From: Legionella rowbothamii
Lineage (GTDB): Bacteria; Pseudomonadota; Gammaproteobacteria; Legionellales; Legionellaceae
Reading direction: 5' to 3'
NCBI RefSeq assembly: GCF_900639985.1
Contig: NZ_CAAAIM010000001.1
Span: 744,001 to 808,000, forward strand
DNA length: 64,000 nucleotides
Of this stretch, positions 19,277 to 27,135 are shown piece after piece (position 1 is the stretch's first letter; every line of letters starts with the position of its first letter). The translations under genes and the position numbers were made by a program. The notes beneath the pieces are model-generated. The model was not told the DNA's origin, made no database searches, and saw only the letters and a program-made list of their open reading frames with translations.

Positions 19277-19486
19277 ATGTTTTTCAAAATTATACGCTCC
19301 TCGCAACTCATAAAAGAAATACCAAAAAGTAAAACTCCAGGGTTTAAAGACATAAATTGGTCTTTGACGAAAACCAATCCTAACGGGAAGAAATTGAGTT
19401 CATCATCTCAAACTATTGTAAATGAACTTGAAAATAGTTCATCTTGTGATACTCAAGAGCCTGTACTAAAAAGAAACTATCCTTAG
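19277..19486 (+). CDS. Tiny hypothetical protein, paralog of the gene at 18789
   Basis: This peptide of 69 residues starts MFFKIIRSSQLIKE. AAGGA lies 9 bases upstream of the ATG at 19277. Its middle (DINWSLTKTNPNGKKLSSSS, then QTIVNELENS) resembles the 58-aa peptide 300 bases upstream. It is convergent with the large zeta-like gene, whose stop codon is 10 bases away. No known domain is visible. The function is unknown. Confidence 0.5.
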   Translation: MFFKIIRSSQLIKEIPKSKTPGFKDINWSLTKTNPNGKKLSSSSQTIVNELENSSSCDTQEPVLKRNYP

Positions 19487-19495
19487 TTTCCGCTC

Positions 19496-21292
19496 TTATA
19501 GTTTAGTATACGAAATTGAGGCTTTATGATGTGTCAACATTTCTAATGCCTCAAAATGCTCAGGTGCTTTTGAACGCAACTTCTCGAACTGCTCCTCATC
19601 ATAAATCTCAAGTTCGCTATATTGAACAATTCCTACTACGTTATCCTCTAAGTAATTAATCGATGTTGACTCAATATCTTGCCGAACCAAAGCTATTTTA
19701 GCAGAACCAAATTTCTTTGGATCAATGGCTCTATTGATGCTGCTTACAATTGAAATATCTGCATTCTCGTGTAGTTGTTGCGGATTAGTTGCTTTGCTAT
19801 TGAGCTGGCTTTGATTCAGGAAATCCACATATTCTAATAAATTTATTATGTAGATTGTATTTGTCTCACAATCAACAACAACAGATGGTTTACTATTCTC
19901 CGGTTCTAGCTCCTGTTCGTTGCTGAATTTTTTTGCGATAGCCATTTCAGTATTGACCACATTAATTATTACTTTTTTTGACTGGCTTTCTTGAACAACC
20001 AACGGAAAACGCTCACTAACACTACGATATGACTCTAATACATACTCTGGAGGAGTAACAAAATCATTATGGGCAAGACCTCTGGCAATAACCCCATCAA
20101 CTGCATTCTCAGGTTTTCTTGTTGAAACTGTTATCATATAAGTACCATCTTTTTTTAATCCGATATCAAGCCAACTAGACCAGATGTTACACATTTCTTT
20201 AAAAACATTCGGTACTTTTTTACCAGTATCCATGCGCTTCGATAGAAATTGACCACTCATATTGTAAGTCAAAACAGCTTCATCGTGAGTTAAGGTACCA
20301 ATATGTTTTGATTCTGTTTCTTTGACACACTCATCGGCATAATAAATGGTTCGCTTTCTATCAACAGTAAGTAGAGCTAAGTCGTCTAACCCATATCCTG
20401 TTGCTTCTTCTAATTGCAACGCCAAGCTTTCCGTTGAGATTGATTTACCACTCCCAGGCCCTCCTGCCATTAAGACAGTAAAGCGATTAGGATAAGTTGT
20501 AACCGGTTTTTCGGGCACACCAATGAACGTATTTGCTTCGATTGCAGAAACTAAAGGTAGTGACTCAAATACTCCTTTTTGAATAAGAGAATCTATTTTT
20601 TCTTCTGCAATATCATGCAGTTTCCTATCCATTTCCTCTTTAAGCAACTCATCTGCCACATGACATAAAGCCAACTCGGTGATTTCCGAATTTGATAAAT
20701 CAATAGTCTTTTCTTCCCTTCGCTTGGTAAGTATCTCTATGCATTGATTAAAACGCATTAATACCAATGGATTTTCTTTCCTAGATTTGCTTTCATTTAC
20801 AAATGAATAGATCAAGTCCAAATATTTTTTCCGCTCAATTCGCATATCTATATTAGGAAGATCTCTAAAAATATATTGTGAATGAAAATCACGCACAAAA
20901 ATGCCAAAATCATTATTTTTAGCCGGCGTTTTTAATAACAGCGGGATTAATGCGCCTGTTATTTGCAAGGAGCGCCGTTCCATTTCAAAAAGAATCAAAT
21001 CAGCTACGGATTTACCAGAATGATTATTATAGCGTCCAAAGCCTTTCAGTAACTGTACTAATTCTTCTGTCGTTTGGACCGCATGGGTTAAAACTGTAAA
21101 TTCGACAGAGCTTGTTTGAAATATATCGGGATACAATTGCTTGTCTAAGAGAAGTCTCGTTTCAAGAGAACAAGAACTTTCGTTATGTTTTTGCCAATCG
21201 TAATTAGAGTAAAACCGAACAATAGTGGTATTACCCCCTAGCGTTGTCGATCTTTTTGACCACATTGGCGATTTTGTAAACTTTGTAAACAT
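19496..21292 (-). CDS. Zeta-toxin-like P-loop kinase protein, candidate effector (598 aa)
   Basis: The Walker A motif GGPGSGKS is at residues 277-284, after a hydrophobic strand FTVLMA. Downstream, PENAVDGVIARG and FVTPPEYVLESYRSV (about 396-425) match the order of motifs in the zeta-toxin/UDP-GlcNAc kinase fold. The kinase core is therefore about residues 265-435. The N-terminal 260 residues are mostly helical and unrecognised. The C-terminal 170 residues include a Glu-rich segment (YSELEIYDEEQFEKL) of the type seen in Dot/Icm signals. No antitoxin-like epsilon partner is adjacent, so a plain toxin-antitoxin role is less likely than an effector kinase. The ATG follows GAGG. The substrate is unknown. 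Confidence 0.6.
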   Translation of the reverse strand: MFTKFTKSPMWSKRSTTLGGNTTIVRFYSNYDWQKHNESSCSLETRLLLDKQLYPDIFQTSSVEFTVLTHAVQTTEELVQLLKGFGRYNNHSGKSVADLILFEMERRSLQITGALIPLLLKTPAKNNDFGIFVRDFHSQYIFRDLPNIDMRIERKKYLDLIYSFVNESKSRKENPLVLMRFNQCIEILTKRREEKTIDLSNSEITELALCHVADELLKEEMDRKLHDIAEEKIDSLIQKGVFESLPLVSAIEANTFIGVPEKPVTTYPNRFTVLMAGGPGSGKSISTESLALQLEEATGYGLDDLALLTVDRKRTIYYADECVKETESKHIGTLTHDEAVLTYNMSGQFLSKRMDTGKKVPNVFKEMCNIWSSWLDIGLKKDGTYMITVSTRKPENAVDGVIARGLAHNDFVTPPEYVLESYRSVSERFPLVVQESQSKKVIINVVNTEMAIAKKFSNEQELEPENSKPSVVVDCETNTIYIINLLEYVDFLNQSQLNSKATNPQQLHENADISIVSSINRAIDPKKFGSAKIALVRQDIESTSINYLEDNVVGIVQYSELEIYDEEQFEKLRSKAPEHFEALEMLTHHKASISYTKL

Positions 21293-21613
21293 TTAAGTAC
21301 CTCAACGAACTAGCATTTGAGGTATCATACAATAGGAATATTAACCAAATATTAACCATCCAGCATATTTGATAATCTTTATTCGTAGGAGCTCTTATCA
21401 GCAACTTTAACCTCAATCACATAAGCTGCTTTTCGATTTTCACATCTGTATAGCGAGTTAGATTAGGACTCAATAAATCATCCCCCACCTTTTGAAAGCG
21501 TAGAGCATCTTGGAATACAAAAACCCATTCAGGTAGTACTAATATTCATTGATTCAATGTAAGAACTACCTAAGGCATCATTCATATAGATTTAGAGCTT
21601 GGATGATTATGGT
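21293..21613. other. Intergenic spacer
   Basis: This AT-rich stretch upstream of the minus-strand zeta-like gene must hold its promoter. I see no credible gene, repeat or RNA here. Confidence 0.4.
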
Positions 21614-22426
21614 TCAAAGTCCCTTTGACGCCAGATCGAAATCTGTTGGACTCTCCTCATCCACTTGAAAACGATTAAGGAAAGAAAACTGTTTTTTTTC
21701 CGAAGAAATACCGGAATTTGAAGAGAGAAAATTTGCTACTTTATTCTCGATAATATGCTGTATTTCTAAACGAATACGCGCATTCTGTTCCGTGAATACA
21801 CGGTCACCCATGGCTATTAAATCGTTACTATTCAATATCAACTCAGTTTTAAAGGTAGCGTCCTTACGTTGGTAATTCGGTCCCAAAACCTCCAGCCAGG
21901 TAACCTCGTCATCATATTCACATACCATTTCGGACCAAAAGTCCAGGATGTATTCAGGATTGGTATGGAGACGAATGTAGGTATGACTTTCATCAGAAAA
22001 GATCGTTTCAATGGATAGATTTATGTCATATTTTTTAGCTAGAAAATACGCTCCGACTATGGAAAAAAATTCGCACGTCCCTGTTCCGTAATATAGCGCT
22101 AGTTGCAAATAATGTTCATAAATATTCGCTTTATCCGTTTTATTCGCTTTATCCGCTTTATTTAAATCATTTGCATAAAGTAGATTTTGCGCAAATACAG
22201 TAGGTAGGTTCGCAAATTCATCTTTGTGTAGTTGGATTGGAAAAAAATTTTTCCTATCCTTTAAAAAATGATATAAATCATTAGCCTTTTGGGCTTGCAC
22301 CGTATTGCTAGGACCGAATGATAAAATTTGTTTTACCTCTGTATTGAGTATCTCAAATAATTTATAGAGAAATTCGAATTTTTCCTCAGCGGACTTGTGG
22401 TCCAATATAGAACATAGAGTTTTCAT
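21614..22426 (-). CDS. Cys-His-Asp (papain/transglutaminase-like) hypothetical protein
   Basis: This protein of about 270 residues has a plausible catalytic triad, numbered from the ATG at 22426: C118 in GTGTCEFFSIVGAYFLAKK, H148 in DESHTYIRL and D162 in EYILDFWSE. Cys on a helix N-terminus, then His and Asp on strands, is the order in papain-like and transglutaminase-like folds. An in-frame TTG 9 bases upstream (22435) could be the start; neither has a strong Shine-Dalgarno. An 18-bp tandem duplication at 22124-22159 encodes repeated DKAN units. The helical N-terminus and lack of a signal peptide fit an effector, but no family is certain. Confidence 0.5.
   Translation of the reverse strand: MKTLCSILDHKSAEEKFEFLYKLFEILNTEVKQILSFGPSNTVQAQKANDLYHFLKDRKNFFPIQLHKDEFANLPTVFAQNLLYANDLNKADKANKTDKANIYEHYLQLALYYGTGTCEFFSIVGAYFLAKKYDINLSIETIFSDESHTYIRLHTNPEYILDFWSEMVCEYDDEVTWLEVLGPNYQRKDATFKTELILNSNDLIAMGDRVFTEQNARIRLEIQHIIENKVANFLSSNSGISSEKKQFSFLNRFQVDEESPTDFDLASKGL
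22124..22159. repeat. 18-bp tandem duplication inside the Cys-His-Asp gene
   Basis: Two adjacent 18-base units starting ATTCGCTTTATCCG differ at one base. In the minus-strand reading frame they add a lysine/aspartate/alanine/asparagine hexapeptide repeat in a linker just before the catalytic Cys region. The unit length is a multiple of three, so copy-number change would preserve the frame. Confidence 0.8.
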
Positions 22427-22435
22427 TATAACCAA

Positions 22436-22823
22436 CGGCCATTAAATTTGAATATATTACACTAATAAACCAAGTTGTTCAAAATCTAATTTATTGGGTC
22501 TATCCTTGTAATTAAGTATGTCTCCTTATCATCAAAAATACCCTTAATTTACCCATTCACATTAGCACTTCTCAATGGGAGTATTTTAGTTACATCAATC
22601 CCGCTGTGCATTCAATATTGTCAACCAATTAATAGTTTGTAATCAACACGAAATTATAGAACTTAATGAGGAAAAAGAGTGCTAGACATAAACATCGTAA
22701 AATGAGTAGGCAGGATACTTCGGAAGAAGACCAGAGTGCTATGTAGTTGTAAAACGATAACGTTAGTTGGATTTTCGGAGCCATGATACAGCTTAGCGTA
22801 TTCAAGAGCTGTATGGTTAGGAA
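22436..22823. other. Intergenic spacer
   Basis: No gene, RNA or clear repeat is seen in this AT-rich stretch between the Cys-His-Asp gene and the bamD terminator. Short open frames here lack ribosome binding sites and family resemblance. Confidence 0.4.
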
Positions 22824-22847
22824 AACCTGGTTGCACGCAACCAGGTT
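22824..22847 (-). terminator. Intrinsic terminator of bamD
   Basis: AACCTGGTTG and CAACCAGGTT form a perfect 10-bp stem around CACG. On the minus strand it is followed by TTTTCC. It lies 15 bases beyond the bamD stop codon. The stem is nearly identical to the rdgC hairpin at 18560-18581. Confidence 0.75.
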
Positions 22848-22861
22848 ACATATTTATATCT

Positions 22862-23635
22862 CTAAGACACTTTTTTCATTTTTATTGTATGATAAGTGGC
22901 TTCATAAACTTTCTTAGCTTCTTCAGCTGCACTGTTTAATCCCAAAGCAACATTAGACTCATACATCACGACTAATGCCTCTTGTGCACTTGGTGCTTGA
23001 GGGTAGTTCTTTACTAAATAACTCGCCCGCTCAATGGCCGCGACATACATTTTACGTTTGAAATAAAACTTAGAAATGTTTAATTCCTTTTGCGCAAACA
23101 TATTACGTAAATAGATCATACGTTGTAAGGCATTCGCGCGATATTTACTTTCAGGGAATTTTTGAATAAAGACAGCAAAATCAGAGTATGCTTGCGTCTG
23201 AGTTCCAGGATCACGCCAAGACTCATCCATTGGCAACATTTTAGCAAAGACACCGCGGGTTTGTTGAAAATTTGCTAAGCCACGCATGTAATACGCGTAA
23301 TCCACATGTCTTGCACGGGGATACAGATGAATAAATCGCTCCGCCGTCGCTGCAGCAGAAGGATAATCTTCATTTTGATAATAAGCATAAATCAAATCCA
23401 TTTGTGAATTTTCAGTATAATCACTAAAGGGATACATTGTTTCCATTGCCTCTAATCGCTTAATCGCGCTAACGTATTCTTTCTTACGCATAGCCTTTTG
23501 CGACTCTTCATGAAGCTGTTCAGCACTCATGCCTTTAAACGGGTTTTTATCGTCATCATCCTTATTCCACCAGGTCTTACAGGAAGATAAAGAAATCAGA
23601 AGACCAACCAGGAATAACACTTGAATTCGTTTCAT
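22862..23635 (-). CDS. bamD: Outer-membrane protein assembly factor BamD
   Basis: BamD is an essential outer-membrane lipoprotein of the BAM complex that inserts beta-barrels. The 257-residue product has a type II signal peptide with lipobox LSSC, where C19 is the lipidated residue. Tetratricopeptide repeats follow, seen in YPFSDYTENSQMDLIYAYYQ, YPRARHVDYAYYMRGLA and FPESKYRANALQRMIYLRN. The length is normal. The gene is monocistronic, with its own terminator. Confidence 0.94.
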   Translation of the reverse strand: MKRIQVLFLVGLLISLSSCKTWWNKDDDDKNPFKGMSAEQLHEESQKAMRKKEYVSAIKRLEAMETMYPFSDYTENSQMDLIYAYYQNEDYPSAAATAERFIHLYPRARHVDYAYYMRGLANFQQTRGVFAKMLPMDESWRDPGTQTQAYSDFAVFIQKFPESKYRANALQRMIYLRNMFAQKELNISKFYFKRKMYVAAIERASYLVKNYPQAPSAQEALVVMYESNVALGLNSAAEEAKKVYEATYHTIKMKKVS

Positions 23636-23806
23636 AAACTACACCTATTGAATTATATCTGCCGCATCCACAAACAGTAACAAAAATTTGGACCATTATA
23701 CCTAGGACTATCTAATTTGAGAACATTCTTATGCGGATTTAATTTGCAATGAAATCAAAAAAGTATTTGCAAATTTTTTTATGTTGCGATAGTATTCTCG
23801 CCTGTC

Positions 23807-23894
23807 GGAGAGATGGCAGAGCGGTCGAATGCGGCGGTCTTGAAAACCGTTGAAGGGCAACCTTCCCAGGGTTCGAATCCCTGTCTCTCCGCCA
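23807..23894 (+). tRNA. tRNA-Ser (TGA)
   Basis: Acceptor stem GGAGAGA/TCTCTCC is followed by discriminator G and an encoded CCA. The anticodon loop contains TGA, and a long variable arm and GGTTCGAATCC T-arm are present, as in class II tRNA-Ser. It is a single tRNA, transcribed divergently from bamD. Confidence 0.95.
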
Positions 23895-24401
23895 ACTGCC
23901 TACCTTAAATTCATATAATCCTAAATCAGTATATCAAATATAGGTAAACAACAAAGAAATTCGAGACCCATCATAGCCTTAATTAAACCTTGCAAATGCA
24001 TCAAATAAAGCCTGTATTACCGGACATAAATAGAAACATTCTTTGGCAAATCGAAAATCGTTCCGACATTGAGCTCCAAAGTTGCGTCCAAGGATTTGCT
24101 CTAAGGTATGAGTTATCTTTAGAAAATTGGCGTGTTCAATTTAGAGTCCTCTTTTAAAGCCAAACGCAGCGCTTGGAGAAACCCCTTTGTATCATATAAA
24201 TCCAATATCACTTTATTAACTACTAACAATTGTACTTATTCACACCTGGCCTTTATGATTAGGACTTATGTGGATTGATTGTAAAATTTGCGTTTAAATG
24301 ATGCATAATAGTCCTAACCTAATAAAACCTTAACAAAATAATGGTACATTGTGGTTGAAATAAGACTAATTTGCCTGTTTTTTAAATCCTGAGGTGTGTC
24401 G
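23895..24401. other. Intergenic spacer after tRNA-Ser
   Basis: This 500-base AT-rich region separates tRNA-Ser from the glycosyltransferase-like gene. I see no coding sequence, terminator or attachment-site duplicate of the tRNA 3' end in it. It should contain the promoter of the rightward gene. Confidence 0.4.
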
Positions 24402-26579
24402 ATGAGTAACCATAGTAAACCCTACTATAATATCAAGTTGAGCAAGGAACATAAAAACCAACAAAGAAAACCATTAATGATAGGATGCAGTGGCGGTGGC
24501 GGCCATATATCTGCAATCCTCGGTATTGAACAATCACTTAAACAAACCTATGATTCGGATAAACTAGAACTTCCATTGTATACACCAGTCCTAGCGGAAC
24601 ACAAACCTCCAGCCGCATCGATCCATACTGGTGCTAATATTATGCACGCGTATGGAGTAGGAAAACCTCTTCAAAAAATAATTGAATTAACTCCTATCCC
24701 TCTATTGCCTCATACCAATGCATTAGATGAGGAGATTAGAAGCCTAAATAAAAAAGAGCAAGCCAATGGTTTACGTTGCTATATTGACATGCTACTTGAT
24801 GTTTATCCTGAAGGTTATGAAAGTGCGGCGGTCTGGAATATATTACAACGTAATGAAAAAACCAGCACCTTGAAAAAATTAATTGCCCTCCAAAGCATGA
24901 GCGATACATTCAATTACCAGATTGTATATGATTATTTCATGAAAAAATTACAAGATGCAGAATTAATGGGAGCACCTTACACTGAAATAATTAGTACCCA
25001 AGCTATGGCACTTCCTGCATTATGTAATGTGGTTAATGATTACAATGCCAATCGCCCCGCAGAAAATCATATAGTAATAAATCAATATCTCACTGATCTC
25101 CCTACTTTAGGGGCAGTACATTTTTTTAATGTTCTTGCGGCATTAACACCAACTCAACAACGACAAATGAGATTATATGGGGTGAACATGGAAGATGATG
25201 TCATTCAACATTTCTTCCCGCACGGTAATCATTTCAATAAAATTTATAATGTACCTGCCAGTAAAAACCCTATGGTTCGCGTGGCATTTAAAGATAGTGC
25301 TTATGACAACAGCGACAAATTTCATGAAGAAGTAACGCTAAGATTTCAAAAAGAAGAGGTACCATCCACAATTGCCCCCGAGGAACGAATCGCATCAATT
25401 ATGCTTGGAAGTCAGGCAAGTGCTGATACAGTGAAATATATTGAACCGCTACTCAAATGCGGAATAGAACGTGTATTCGTATTTGGCGGTAAAAATAAAA
25501 GTATTAGTGATAAAATCGAGGAGTTAATTAATTCGCATCAAGAATATAAAGATCGCATTGTGCGTTTGGACAATCAAAGCGATAAAGAAATTTCTGCCTT
25601 AATGACTCGTAGCAATATTGTTGTTACCCGTGGCGGTGGTTTAAGTGTGATGGAGCAAATGGCAATGTCACATAATCCTGAACAAATTGTACTCATTCAT
25701 CATGCCGACGCTAATGAGAATACTCCATTAAGTTCTGGCATTAGTTGGGAAGATAGTAATGTAGATAAGTTAATTGAGAATTTACAAAAAGACAGCATTT
25801 ATGCCCAAAAAACCTCACCTAATCTGGTATTACGCCATATTGCTGAAGGGCAAATAATCAACTGCATTAAAAGAAATCGGGAACAGGTTGAACTTAAAGG
25901 GCTGGTGCAAAAAGTACAACGAATATCAAAATCTACCTCAAATCAATGTTTAGCCTGGCTCAATGAAGGACATGAAGACAAGGTTATAAATTACTTTAAA
26001 TACTATACGAATAAAGAATATCAACACGAGAAAAAGTACTTATCGATGATTGAAAGTCTTAATACACGATGTGATGATTGCATCGAATATCTAAGCAAAC
26101 AAATTTTAGATGAAATGAAGAAGCAAAATGAGTGTTATATTCAGCTCTTAGAAATAGATGGAGATGAGAGCGTTGATGCTGTGGAGTCCCTCGATACAAC
26201 CGCTATAGTAGCTCAGGTACTAAATAACGAGCTACGCAATCCTAGCCCTGCATTAATAGCAGCAGCTAAAAGCTATGACGCAGTCCAAACACTACAAAAC
26301 ACCATTAGCTGTACTAATGAAGAGCAATCTCCATTTGAAAAATTAACCGCCTTTAAAAATAGCTATCGCGATAAAGAGATAAAACATACAATCCAATCCA
26401 ACCAGAGCAATGTATTTAAGCGGCTAATCGATGAAATCATCTATCAATTTGCCATTGTTTTTAGCTCTAAAAAAGCTGAAACCTTATTTAATCCAACAAT
26501 GGTATTACGTAAAGAAATTCATGAGTTGAAAGATGAAACTTCTATAGAACCCTTTGATGGAAGCCTTACTTTGCCCTAG
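24402..26579 (+). CDS. GT-B glycosyltransferase-like protein, candidate effector (725 aa)
   Basis: The N-terminus KPLMIGCSGGGGHISAILGI is a Gly-rich loop like that of MurG and diacylglycerol galactosyltransferases. A second Rossmann half follows (about residues 310-470), with IASIMLGSQASADTVKYI, RVFVFGGKNK and NIVVTRGGGLSVMEQMA. The last resembles the nucleotide-sugar-binding segment of GT-B enzymes. Beyond about residue 480 lies a helical tail of 240 residues not found in MurG. There is no signal peptide, and the Glu-rich C-terminus (KEIHELKDE) is effector-like. ATG 24402 was chosen over GTG 24396 because GAGG lies 7 bases before it. Donor and acceptor are unknown. Confidence 0.6.
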   Translation: MSNHSKPYYNIKLSKEHKNQQRKPLMIGCSGGGGHISAILGIEQSLKQTYDSDKLELPLYTPVLAEHKPPAASIHTGANIMHAYGVGKPLQKIIELTPIPLLPHTNALDEEIRSLNKKEQANGLRCYIDMLLDVYPEGYESAAVWNILQRNEKTSTLKKLIALQSMSDTFNYQIVYDYFMKKLQDAELMGAPYTEIISTQAMALPALCNVVNDYNANRPAENHIVINQYLTDLPTLGAVHFFNVLAALTPTQQRQMRLYGVNMEDDVIQHFFPHGNHFNKIYNVPASKNPMVRVAFKDSAYDNSDKFHEEVTLRFQKEEVPSTIAPEERIASIMLGSQASADTVKYIEPLLKCGIERVFVFGGKNKSISDKIEELINSHQEYKDRIVRLDNQSDKEISALMTRSNIVVTRGGGLSVMEQMAMSHNPEQIVLIHHADANENTPLSSGISWEDSNVDKLIENLQKDSIYAQKTSPNLVLRHIAEGQIINCIKRNREQVELKGLVQKVQRISKSTSNQCLAWLNEGHEDKVINYFKYYTNKEYQHEKKYLSMIESLNTRCDDCIEYLSKQILDEMKKQNECYIQLLEIDGDESVDAVESLDTTAIVAQVLNNELRNPSPALIAAAKSYDAVQTLQNTISCTNEEQSPFEKLTAFKNSYRDKEIKHTIQSNQSNVFKRLIDEIIYQFAIVFSSKKAETLFNPTMVLRKEIHELKDETSIEPFDGSLTLP

Positions 26580-26590
26580 TTAAAATATCA

Positions 26591-26737
26591 GTTGCAAATA
26601 ATTAATGCCCTAATTTAAGGTTTTCTTGTTCCATATATGCGCTCGAATTACTGCGGTCAAACCGCAATAATTCAGTCTTATATTATACCCACATAATAGT
26701 TATCTTAGTTTCCCTTAAATTATTAATTATTTGCAAC
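26591..26737. mobile_element. MITE-like element with 16-bp perfect terminal inverted repeats
   Basis: GTTGCAAATAATTAAT at 26591-26606 is the exact reverse complement of 26722-26737. Similarity continues inward (left TAATTTAAGG, right CCTTAAATTA) after a 4-base indel, giving an extended arm of about 28 bases. A CA dinucleotide flanks both outer ends. The interior holds a small hairpin (TGCGGT/ACCGCA, 26651-26666) and no ORF. The 147-bp size and structure fit a non-autonomous miniature element. Other copies cannot be checked here. Confidence 0.55.
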
Positions 26738-26771
26738 CAGACCTATATTCAACTACAGGAGGATCTAACCC

Positions 26772-27086
26772 ATGTATAAACTGTGTTTTTACGTCCCTGC
26801 ATCCCATGTAAGTAGGGTTAAAGAAGCTGTTTTTAACGCTGGAGCAGGCACTATCGGCAATTATTCTCAATGTGCATGGGAAGTTTTAGGTGAAGGCCAA
26901 TTTATGCCATTAAATGGAAGTGAACCATTTATTGGTCAAATAAATAAAGTAGAAAAAGTTTCCGAATATAAGGTTGAAATGATTTGTGCTTCTAATTGCA
27001 TCCATGAAGTGATTGTAGCTTTAAAAAATGCTCATCCTTATGAAACACCTGCATATGAAGTTTGGAAATTGGAAGATTTTACCTAG
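26772..27086 (+). CDS. Stand-alone YqfO/NIF3-insert-domain protein
   Basis: The 104-residue protein resembles the CutA/PII-like domain inserted in YqfO-type NIF3 proteins, which also occurs alone. The signature is the C-terminal HPYETPAYEVWKLED, with the N-terminal strand YKLCFYVPASHVSRVKEAVFNAGAG. A strong AGGAGG lies 9 bases upstream of the ATG. The biochemical role of the stand-alone form is not established; metal or small-molecule sensing is often supposed. It is convergent with the next gene and shares its terminator. Confidence 0.85.
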   Translation: MYKLCFYVPASHVSRVKEAVFNAGAGTIGNYSQCAWEVLGEGQFMPLNGSEPFIGQINKVEKVSEYKVEMICASNCIHEVIVALKNAHPYETPAYEVWKLEDFT

Positions 27087-27094
27087 GGAGATGA

Positions 27095-27126
27095 GGGTAT
27101 GCTGGGCTTAAAAGCCCAGCATACCC
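27095..27126. terminator. Bidirectional hairpin between convergent genes
   Basis: A perfect 15-bp stem (left arm GGGTATGCTGGGCTT) with the 2-base loop AA. It lies 8 bases after the YqfO-domain gene and 9 bases after the minus-strand membrane protein gene, followed by CTTTA on the plus strand. Confidence 0.75.
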
Positions 27127-27135
27127 TTTAACAGC

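Noticed and set aside
19970..20070. PPEY in the zeta-like protein as another WW-binding PPxY motif.
   Set aside because: It lies inside the predicted kinase fold at a position where zeta-family proteins commonly have Val-Pro-Glu, so it is probably structural.
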